Shown here piece by piece: positions 43,001 through 55,000 of a DNA stretch of 60,000 nucleotides. The stretch comes from Symsagittifera roscoffensis (taxonomy: Eukaryota; Xenacoelomorpha; Acoela; Convolutidae): NCBI RefSeq assembly GCF_963678635.1, contig NC_087067.1, forward strand, positions 41,692,696 to 41,752,695, given 5' to 3'. Under the pieces are notes generated by a model. It saw only the letters and a program-made list of their open reading frames with translations. It was not told the origin of the DNA and did not search any database. Each line of letters starts with the position of its first letter. The first letter of the stretch is position 1. The translations under genes and the position numbers were made by a program.

Positions 43001-46000
43001 CTAGTTTACTGTATTTGTTAATAGGGGAGGAGATTCTTAAATAGGTACCATAGGGGAATTGTTAATTGTTAATTGTTAATTAGATCCTTAGAAGTTATGT
43101 AGCTATAAGCTATCTTCTTGTAGTTGTCTAATTTTAATCATTGACTAATTAAGACAAAAAATTGGTAGCTATGCCAGGTTTCTAGTTGTGAATACGTTTT
43201 AAAAATTAAAAACCAGCCTTGGGCTTTCAGAGTAACCTAAAAACTCCAGGGCAACCTGTGCATTACTTTTACATGATTTTTCCCGGCAACTTTTTGAAGC
43301 ATTTCATATTTTCAGTCAAATTTATAGTTAATATTTCAAACAGTTTTTTTTGCTTTGTTTGTGTAAAAATGTTTTTGAAAAAATTAAAAATAACGTACGC
43401 TGCTGTAGGTAGATTCCATGTCTTCTGTCACATTATACACGGAAGTGCCGATCTGCAGTCCCTCGTTTTCCCAGCGAATCTGGTCTGCAACGGGAGAGCG
43501 GAACAGCCACAGAATGGGGTCCACTTTCCAGGTTTCCCCAAAACTCCAGTGTAGTTCAAAAAGATCCGTCTCAGCAAGTATAAATCCTGGTTCACCTCCA
43601 TAGACTGAAAATGTCCCTTATATACAATTACAAAGTGTGTAAAAATACAATTTCATATAGAGGGTAAATGAAAAATTCGTTTCATACCATTTCCGTATAT
43701 GGAATTTAATCACCAGCTTTTTTCCATGAATAACTAACGCCCAATGAAACTGATAGACCCCCAGGGGCGGATTTAGGGGAGGGCGCGTGGTGTGGACGCT
43801 GCTTTCCCTCAGGGATTCGACCCCCTGCCGACCTAAAGGGTCCCTCTTTTATACTATTTTGAGATATCCATTTTTGGTGACGGACCCTAAAATTTTTCTA
43901 AAGGCGCCTTTGGCGCCAAAACATACTAATTTCAAGTGGGGAGCGCGGCCCGAAAAAACGTAATGTTTTTGTCAAGGTTTTCCAAAAAATGCCTGAAGAC
44001 TCATTTTTTGGCCTGTTTTTCAAAATTTGGTCGTAACAGAGTCTTTGTAGTGCTTTGGGAGAGCTCGAGAAATCAATTTGTACGACCTAAAAAAAGGTCG
44101 ACAAAAGTTTCGATATTTTTTTGAAAATCCGTCACCAGCCCCCCCCCCCCCCCCTCCCTCAAGAATATCCTAGATCTGCCCCTGTAAACCAGATTCACAT
44201 TAAAAGTTGCATCTCAAACCATCATTAAATGACGATAATTAGTCGCAGCTAAAAAGTCGCAGCTAATGACGAAGCAGCTAATTTTTCGAGTTCTTTCAAA
44301 AAACCTAAGCATACAATTTACATACCTTTTACATGACTACAGAAAAAAAATTCAAAACTGAGGGGAAAAATTTGTGTGTTATTTTGCGTACTTTTGCTCG
44401 TTATGTAGTCCAGACCTAATCCTTTAACAGAAAGAATTTACGCAATCAATAAAGGCATCTTCTGTAAATCACAAATTGCTGTTTTGTCTTCATAGGAAAA
44501 AAGAAACTTGAATCGCTCAAAAAATCAAAAAAGGAGGCTTTGGTTTTCAACTACGCAAACTTTCAAATGAGAAGCAAATACAAAAAACTATTGTTTTAAG
44601 ACAAACAAAAAACTCTAGAGGAAAAATGACAATTATTCAAACTAATTTTTGGCAAAAATGATAGTCATACAATTTTAATTCAGCAAAAAATGCTAGTCAT
44701 GGGATTTTCATATACCATTTTTTGTTCATTAAAGTTGTTAGATATTGTTTGAAAATCGTTTGTTCAATGAACAGTTAGTAAAAAAAATGATCTCCAACGT
44801 CAAAACAGGCACTTATACATTCAATTCGTTTGCTCATATTATCCCGGAAAATGTCGACCCGGGAAATGTGGGAAAATTATTTCAATATGAAAAGGCTTGT
44901 TTCGATGTCAGGCCCCAATTTTTTACTTCACCATGAAAGAAAATAATTAAAAATCTATTTATTAAGAAACAAAGTTTTTTCGTCAATCAGGACACTACCG
45001 AAGTCGTAACTTTGTTTGCAAAAACTTACTAAGAACCTTGCTGTTCACAAGCAAAATTGGCTAAACCGCCTAAATATTTAGAATCAGATTAACTCGAAAA
45101 AACTAAAGAAAACCATCTAAAAAATTAAAAACAATCCAAGTCTAGAAATTGAAAAACTCCATTACAGAAAAGAACAGAGTGACCAACCTACATCGTTTGT
45201 TATTTAGATGAGCTTCAACTAAACCGCCAGAAAGCACACTCATTGACCAAGTTCTACACATTGACCAAGCTGACAGCAACACAGTTTTGTCTTCAGTGTT
45301 CATCCAGTGACATTGTTTTTGCAGTTGCCGTTACGTCTGGTTTTATAATATTTTCCGCCTGTCTAAGTAACCGAACGATTTATTATCAAGTATTTGAAGC
45401 TTTCAATTGCCTGTTTTGAAAACAAAGACCGAAAAAAAAAAACAAATTCCGCACCGTCGTTCTTTTTCCTCCGCTGATTGAAGTTTAGGTCTAGCTAAAT
45501 AGAACAGGAGTTAACAAAGACAAATCAGAGATTATAAAAAAAGATACGACATCTACGTCAACTTCAATGACAACGACAATCAGCTACTAAAAGTAAACCA
45601 TGCCCAACAACACCACTCTTCTCCGCAGAAATCTTCTCAGCTCCCAACTAGAGCGCCTCTCCGGACGAGTACCATAAGCCACCACTGATATTAATTTGAG
45701 TTACAGCATAGCTGACTCAGGGACAGAGATGAAGAAATTACGCGGCACTTTGTAAGACGCCATCACCTAACTTGTAGACCATCCAACTGAACGCGCCCAC
45801 TTCACTGAAGCACAAGATGAACACATAGTTATCATGGATGACTTTAAACAGATGTTCCAAGCCAGTACAAGGGGGACAACTCCACGACAGCCGAAAACTG
45901 ATGCGAACACATTTAGAGCCCCCACACAGACGATTCAATGCTACAATAACCATTACTAGACCAGACTTTTAGTCAGACATCAACAATATCCAGCAGCAAT

Positions 46001-49000
46001 CATCAGACATATTTATAAGCGCAGCACACAAGAGATGAAAAATGGTAATCAGATGGCTGAGATTTTCAAGAACAGGCCCCAAGCAGTTTTTGATATCACA
46101 ACAACGATCAACCGACGGCCGCTACAACAATCAGAAGATGACAACCCCATTGTTAGTCTCAGCTACAACACAGGACAGCAGTTCAATCCAGCAGCAACTC
46201 TCAGACCACGAGTAACGAACAATCGTGAATGAACTACAGTCTCATGACTAGACCTCCAAAAAGTGAATCCGAGCCTTTGGTTTTTTGAAGTTTGGCCTCG
46301 TGGGGGCAACAATCCACAATCAACCTTTTCTCAAGCGGGTTTCAACCTTTCCTACACTTGGGTTCAAAGTAGGATCGAACTCCATAGATGTACAATTTGC
46401 TGGCAGCAACTTGCTATGCCATTAGCAGCTCGATTGTACGCAGTCTCCGCCACTCTGAACGTTGAACAGCATAGTCTACGCGCCTTCAGCGAAAGATTGA
46501 AACAGTTTTCAATAGCATGTGATCATGTACAACTCATGCAACCGCAACAGATGAACAGGGACTCGACGGATCAGCACCAGGTATTTTCACGACAGCGACA
46601 CGCCAACGGAACATGACATTTTAGCAACCAGCCTTCACAGCAGAAAACACGAAATTGGAGGTCCAATACCCAGGTCCACATGTCCTTTCGACGGACCGAT
46701 TAACCACCCAGCATACTGCGGCAATATCATAAGTCGTCCTTGGACTAGAAGCAGAAACTTCCTTGAGAGTGCGAGAATGACCGCACAACGCACATGCAGT
46801 AAATGCAGCCAAATACATCATTCATTTTTACACTTCGATAGACGAAAAAACCACCCGCAGTTCAACGCCAACCAGAAACCAATATCGTCAGGCTACGTAA
46901 CCAATCAAAAACCCACACTTTTTAGAAGCAATATACTCTTTCATTTAGTACCAGTGACCCTCCAGCATCGTCACAGACCCATTTACGTGTTCGCTTTTCT
47001 GGACAACGGAAGTTAAAACAACTACATATTACAAAAAAAGCCAAAAAAAACTTTGGAAAAACATGAAAAAACAGCAACGGGAATTTTTTTGCAGACTCGA
47101 CTCGAAAACTATGTGGCCATAACAGTAGATCTCATAAATCACCAGGCCGGGAAGATATCGACAACATTCGATGTTCGAAACGTTGTTATAAAATATGAAA
47201 TCAACGTCAGCACAGCAGAAACCGACAAAGTCAACAAAAAGCCTGCATGAAGCATGACCAATTTGACCACATCTTTTTTCCCACGTTCAGATACAAATCA
47301 AGATGCATCATACTAGGAACAGACAACATCGATGCAACTAACCCGAATCGACAAACAAAACAACAGCTGAGGTTCACGCGCAGTGAAGACAACTGTAAGA
47401 TGGACATCGCAAGACCAAACGGGATAGACAACCAAAAACAAAAAAATTATCCGAACATTAGGCCACAAAAAGTATTTCAATTGATTCAACCAATTAGAGT
47501 CGATCAACAGCTTATATCAGCAGCAGAAATCACAGACTTTTGACGGACCAGCCACTAACCTTCAACCTTTAGCAGACAGAACCCGCGCGATTTGTGACGG
47601 ATTTGAAATCATCAACGGATTCTGAAGACAACATCACCACAACTAAAGTAGACGACTTTTGGAAAGCCGCAGATTTCAAAACCGCCATCTTACTGCGACC
47701 CTCTAAAAACAAGGAGAAAATAAATTGTTGTGAGGAATTAGAAATTGAAATGCAAGCTAGTCAAGCTAAAAAGCATTAGTCAAGCTAACAACGACAACTG
47801 ACAAAGGTTATCTCGAAACATCAAAACAACTATCAGGACGTCAAGGTGCTCGATTTTATTCAACAACCCTAGACGAAATCAGACTTACAGCAGTAATAGC
47901 AAGTTTAGTCAAAATCATTGATGTCAATAGAGCAGCAAAGACAACTTCAAATCGATATCTGCAGAGAGAGATATCTCCAGTTTTGATTCAAAGCTCCACT
48001 AAGGAATCATTCTGTACTTGGCAGCAACCCAAAATAAATAACTCATTATTCAACAAACGCTCAACCGACTACTGATAGCAATGAACATAGTCAGCAAATT
48101 AGAATGAACAAAGTTTTGGCCGAAGAAGCAACACACATCAACAAAAAATCTCGGAAAAACACCAAACCCAATGCCGCATCTGATCCCAGTCAAACTAACA
48201 AAATAAAAGCTGACACAACAACAAAAGAGCAACTGTAACGAAACAGAAGACAACCTCTATAGCACAATGTTAGCATGAATTTCAACAACATGTTTCCTTT
48301 GACTGTTTCTGATGCAAAAAAAAATAAAATTACAAATTCAAAAGTAAGAGAGAATTTGGAAAGGCCGCCGGAAACTAAAGAATCAAGGGAACCTTTACAC
48401 TTATAAAAAAAATAAGCAGCAGGCACCGTACTAAAATGAAAAAGAAGTCATCAGGGCAATACGTCAGGACAAACCGCAAGAAACACATGCTTCATATCCA
48501 AATGCACGTTCAAACTGCAGACAAAACGATTAGACCAAAAAAATTTTGACAGCTGCACGCAGAATTTCGGAAGCAACTAACAGCGGCAGCAACATAATAA
48601 TCAACAACAACTATTATCAAAATCGGCAGACACATCGGCATCAACAGACAACCAGCATCTTAAACATGAAATTCAAAACGTAATTATCACAGTCGACAAA
48701 TTTTTGAAGCAGCCACAACCGATATCACTAGAGCCAGTTTTAGGAATCGCCAGTGTCTAGATTTTATGTTTAGGATCCACCCCAGCCCCCTTTTTTTAAC
48801 TTTAAAATGAGACCGGTTGTAAGCACCATTGCAAAAATTGACTTAAAACAAGCTGTTCACATGCAAAATGTAAAATCCGTCTAAATAATTGAAATCAGAT
48901 GAACTTCAAAAGGGAAGCTAAGGAAAAACTTGAATAGTTATCACGTGCAGCCAAATAATTCCAAATTTTGAAAAAAAATAAATTTGTATTACAGAAAAGA

Positions 49001-52000
49001 ATAGGGTGACCATTCTACATTGTTCATTTTCTACAATGGCATGCATTGTAGAAATATAGTAATAGATTCAAGCGAGGCACTCCAACCGAAGTCGGAAAAA
49101 GCCCTTCCACCAAACGCCGCGTCTCATTTCCAAACATAATCAAACACGATGTCAAAACCGTTGATAACAAAGTCAAGACACAGTCTCGATCACAAAGTCG
49201 AACAAAAACTGCAAACATAGTCAACCCGTGTGTCAAAACGTAGTCCAACACAAAATTAAAACATAGTTTAACTGAAAGAAACTTGATAGATAGTCAAAAT
49301 AAAAACGAACTCAAGAGGGCTACTCAACAAAAAGTCAGACAGCTACTCGGAAAAACTACTTCAGAAGCATTAACAAAACCCCAGAAGCATTAGCAGCAAG
49401 TATTTTAAAATTTATAGTTTGTGTGAAAAATTAATTTTTGAATTTTGAGATATTCAAGTTAGGAAATCTGAAGACTCTAAGATGACTTTTGTACATAGTT
49501 TCAGAACTTAAACCAAAGAAAGAAAGAAATTCTCCAAAATTTATTAAAGATACAATCTGAGTATCATAATCTGATATGAGACTTGGAGAGGACAGACAAC
49601 GGGATCCCAGGATCCACTAAGCGTCTGCCCCTGTTAATGAAGTTATTTGAGCAGGGATGGATCTAGGACTTTCTCGAGAGGGGGGCGGATTTTCAACAAA
49701 AAAAATCGAAAATTTTGTTGACCTTTTTTTTAGGTCGACCAAGACAATTTCAATTTTCTGAGCGCTACCAAATCACTATAAAGACCCTATTTTGACCAAA
49801 TTTTGAAAAACAGGCCAAAAAGGAGTTTTTTGGAAAATTTTGACCAAAAAATTACGTTTTTTTTTGGCGCGCACTCCCCCTCAAAATTATTTTTTGGCGC
49901 CAAAGGCGCTTTTAGAAAAATTTTAGGGTCCGACAGCCAAAAATAGATATCTGAAAATAGTTCATAGGGGGGACCCTTTGAGTCGGCGGGGGGTCGAATT
50001 CCTGAGGGAAAAGGCGTCCGCCTCCCCTCCCCCCTCCCTAAATCCGCCCCTGTATTTGAGTTTTAATCAACAACAAAACAAAAAATTTTTTCAGTTTGTG
50101 AAATTTAAAAATCATACGGACTCAAAAAAAGGTCGAAACACAGCCTGGTTGAGACGAACGCAGTCGAACGGATTTTTGCTTTGAATCAAACATAGTTTTG
50201 CTTGTTGAGCTCAGTCGAAGACGTTTTCTTTCGATCGAGGGATTGAAACATAGCTTGTTTAACTCAAGAACGCAATCAAAGACCTTTTTTGTTCGAATTG
50301 GGCAAAATTTAGCAAGTATGAGTCGATTTGGTCAAAACACCGGGACTGAGTTATTGGCCGAAAAATATAGAGTCAAAATCTTAGCATTGAATAAAATCAC
50401 TTTGAAAAATTTCTTTGTTATTTCAGTTTGATTTAATTGACCCTAAAGGTTTGCTAGAATAATAGCTACAACCAAAAATTATTTTAATATAAAAGTCAAG
50501 ATTTAAGGAGTTGCTAACCTCTAGGTTCAAAGTCATTGAAGGATTCTCCATCAAAATGTCCAAACAATCCCTTCATAATCCCCCTGAACTCGTGTGGAAT
50601 AGTTAAAAAAATGTTGACATAGGGTCCCAATATATCCACGTGTAAAATGAGACCACAGTCCAGAATCGTAACTCTGAAGTTGGTATCCGAGTTTCCCAGC
50701 ATTTGGAAGCGCACACCGTGACGTTCGATTCCCGTTGCTTTTCCATAACCGATTCCGTTGAGAGGAATTGAAACATCTCGTTTGTTAATTGAAACAATGT
50801 TGTAAGGATATTCTCCTTGCGTCTCCCTGTAAAACTCGACCAAAGTTTCTCCTCGGCTGATAGCAAATCCCGAAATTACAGATCCTGTACCGTGGGGACG
50901 AGTGCTAATCTGAACTTCCGTTGGATTGTTGTCGTATGTTTTCAACAGAGTGTAGACTCCCAGGCCAACGAACGAATACTCAGATCCGTCAGCTGTAATG
51001 AAGTGTCCTCCAAACTTGGCAGATACTGTCAGGCTTCCCATGTATGAACCCATCACAGTCGGTCTTTGATCCCGGAAAATTCCACACCGCAGGTCATCAG
51101 GGCAACATTGCTGATACGGTTCCAGCTCGTCGATATACAATTGATGTAAATTTTCAGGAGAAGCGCTCTGATAGCTCATTCGTCCTGCGCCAGACTTGAC
51201 ATCCTCAATCAAAGATCCCTCAGAGTCGTAGCAGCACTGGTTCGAGACATAATCAACTCTACCATCTCCAAACTCTGTACATGACATTAGAGCAGATCGA
51301 ATGCAAAAGCTGGCTCCCTCGTTGAACTCGCACTGGGTCGCATTGCAGAGCTCGTTTGCTGGGGATCCGCTGCTCTCGTCCTGGTTGCAACAAGGGTCAT
51401 AAGACCACAAGTTAGGGCCATTGGTAACCTCGTCATGGGCCCATGAGGCGTCAGATTTTCCACCCTCCCCCGCGACAGAGTTCGAAGGACAAGGAACTTC
51501 ACTCGACATCTTTGCCGCGCATCTCGTCTTATTTTTTTCCAGCTCCTTACTTATCCAGTCCACACAATTCACTTGGTGTTTTTTCGTTACTAGGTGATAA
51601 TAAGTGCCTACAATAAGAGGTGGTCTAAGAATTTTTCGAGCGAGGGGGAGCTTTGAAAAAAATTCAAACAATTTAGTTGTCAATCTTTCTATATGACAAA
51701 ATTCATTTATCAAACTCTACTAAAACATGATGAAATTTGTTTTGACAAAAAAATTCAGCGCAACAGTCAAACTTTTGAGAAAAAAAAGCCGCTATGAAGA
51801 TAAGGTTTTCAGTCAATTGACCTAATTCAAAACTTGTTTGTTCTAAAACAAAAAGATTAATAATCAGGGGCGGATTTAGGGGGAGGGCGGGGGGGGGGGG
51901 GTGGCGGATTTAGGAGGAGGGCGGGGTGGGGGGGCGGACGCCCTTTCCTTCAGGGATTCGACCCCATGCCGACCCAAAGGGTCCCCCCTTTGGTACTTTT

Positions 52001-55000
52001 TAAGAAATCCATTTTTGGTGACGGACCCTTAAATTTTTCTAAAGGCGCCTTCGATGCCAATATATACTAACTTTGAGGGGGAGCGCGCGCCAAAAAAACG
52101 CGATATTTTTTGTGAAAGTTTTCCAAAAAGTGCGCAAAAACGGATTTATTGACCTGTTTTTTCAAAAACTTGCCTGCGGCGCAGAACATTTTACTACCTA
52201 AACAGCGTCTTTTTAGTGCTTTAGGAGAGCTGCGAAAATCAATTTGGCCGACCTAAAAAAAAGGTCGTCGAAATTTTCGAAAAATTTTTGAAAATCCGAA
52301 CCCCCCCCCCCCTCGAGAAAATCCTAGATCCGCCCCTGTTAATAATGTAGTTCTGATCAAAGCCCACTCCTACAAAATCCATGTTCAAAAATTTCAGACG
52401 GAGACATTGCGAAGGAACTGTAGTTCAAGGGCTTATTTTGCAGAATTTATCAGAATAAACTATGTACGCAGAATCGGGCTCATCCGGATATGCTCTTTAA
52501 TCGGGCTCATTTGGGAAGCAACCATGGGAAATGCCACAATCTGGTGACAGAAAAGCTAAATTGGGATATTGGTTTCTCCTAACTCATAAGTGCGGAAAAA
52601 TGGAGAAAAAAACAACACCAACACTTTTAATTGTTCAGTGAAACACTGATTCAGAGATTCCACTTTTTTCCTGACTGAATCACTTCAATTTGTCAATTGT
52701 TATACAATGCCAAATTTTTGCAGAAACCGATGTTTTACCATTTTCTGTTTTCAGCAGAAAAAGAACAGCGTCGTTTGCAGCTCCGTAGGTGTAAATGTAG
52801 GATGTGTTCACAGGTTGTAGAGTCACAGTCCGATCTGACAGGTATTCGTAGCCCGTAGTTGCACCTAAAACCAATTGAAGGGGCGGAATAACTATTATTG
52901 GTGCATGTTTTTCTAGATTGAAATTGTTTGTATTTTTCTAAATGACATTGATTTCAAAAACCCGAATAAATTTGATTTTACAAATCCGAATGGAATTGGT
53001 TTCTTCAATCCGAAAGAAAATGATTCAGGTAAACCGAACAAAATTGATTTTATAAATCCGAACGAAACCTACTTTATCTATCCGAATGATATTGATTTGC
53101 ATATCCAAATAAAATTGATATTATCAATCCAAATGAAGTTGAATTTATAATTCCGAGCCAAATTGATTTTATCTAACCGAAAAAAAGCCTGATTTTACAA
53201 ATCCAAAAGAAATTGATTTTATCTTTACGAAAAAAATTGATGGTCTAAAAACACATTTACAAAGATAATTCACCTGATAAAAAATGCCCAAAACACTTTT
53301 TCTAATACAATTAAAGCTTAGTTGGAACTCACGGAAAGTTTTTTATTGATACGGACAGTCTTGTTGGTCCGACTTTCAGAGAAAGCGGCGTAGTATTTAT
53401 TTCAGAGAAAGCGGTAGAATTTTTTATACAGACCACTTTCTGTGATTGAAGGTTGGCAGCTTACTTTTTATAGAATTATTTTTGAGCCATAGATATCTTT
53501 ATGTTGCCCGCGGCGAGTCAATCTCCATTCCATTAACAGCAATTAGCAGACAAAAAAATTAAAAGCCAGAAAGTCGAAAAAAAAAGAAAAAGGTAGAACC
53601 AAAACTCCAAAAATTTCGAAATTTTGTCTCAACGTATGCTCATTTTGGGGACAACATCCAGCAATACAATCAGCGATCTAAAAATTGGATTTCTTATCAA
53701 ACGATGCAAACTTAGGTCACTAAGTTAATAAAACATATGCTGAAACACTGTAGGATGAATGAAGCTTTCAAGCGAGTAATAAACGAAAAAGGGAACAAAA
53801 CTAGGCTTGAAAAAACATGAGGTACTGACCGGATCCGAATTTAGATATTTTAACGTAGTCGCTGACTCTAGGCCAAGTTCGCCGGAGAATCCAAGAGTTT
53901 TGATTTATTATAAATCAAGCTATCAAGAGATTCACGTGATTTTTATTTTCAACCAATCAACCTGAAAAAAGTCTGAATATGAACCTGAATATTCCGTTTT
54001 AATAACGCTTGCTGATCAAAAGAATAACCACGAGTAGAAAAAACTTTCAATATTTAACGTAATTTCAACAGTTTTCACTCTGGTAATTTTATTAAACATC
54101 AAATCATTGGGACATTTTAAAGGGCAGTGGAACTCACGGTTTAACCCTGATAGACTTTGAAATTTATTTCGAACACTCAAAATTTTACATTGATAAGAAG
54201 CGTTCTTGTTTTATTTTTAAACTTTGAGCAGGCAGTGACTCTCTTAGTTTATATTATGCAATCGAGAATGTTTCCAGTCCGGTGGTAGTAGTTTCTTGTT
54301 GCAAAGGGCGAAAATTGGCAAAAAAAAGTTTGTCTTTCAGTAGGTTTTTTTTTAAATTTTCATAGTTTTTTCACACAAAATCAGATACAAACAACAATCA
54401 CATAATAGTTTGGGTGACAAGACACAAAAAGCCCTAACAGCCCTCAGTGTCAACAAAAACCAGCTCAATTTTTAGCATTTCAGTTTAAATGTGAGCGAGT
54501 AAAACGATGAAGTAGAGAACGTAAAGCATATAATAAGCTGTATATAAATTTCATAGGCAGTTTTTTTTTGTTCAGTTTTTTAGCGCAAAAACTTGTTCTG
54601 GAAAGGAAATTTATCAGCATTTTTTTGAGTTTTTCTGGAAGTTTTTTCAATTGTGAATTTGTCATGAATTGCAACACTCAATGTGGCCAGAATTTTTTTT
54701 CCAGGCTAAGTTATGTCTCTCAACAATAAGTTTTACAATTGTTGTCGAATCTTTCTGTGCTAGCTGCACAGGAAGCGGCTATCTCTCTTCTTCTTTAGTT
54801 TGGAATTGGTTTACCAGCTGCCAAGTTGTTAATTCGACAAAAGGATTTTTTTTCTCTTTCGTGAAACACTGTTTTGTTGGGTTTTAATTACAATCGGTCG
54901 AGAGCAAGCACCCGATATGTTAATCATCCGAACTCAGTTATTGGTTACGCAATGAAATGATGTTAAACTTTCAAATATAAGACATAATTCATTAATCCGA

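Noticed and set aside
52950-53240. Coding Asn/Ile/Asp repeat suggested by the 24-bp unit
   Set aside because: Units diverge with stops and length changes, and the region is intronic.
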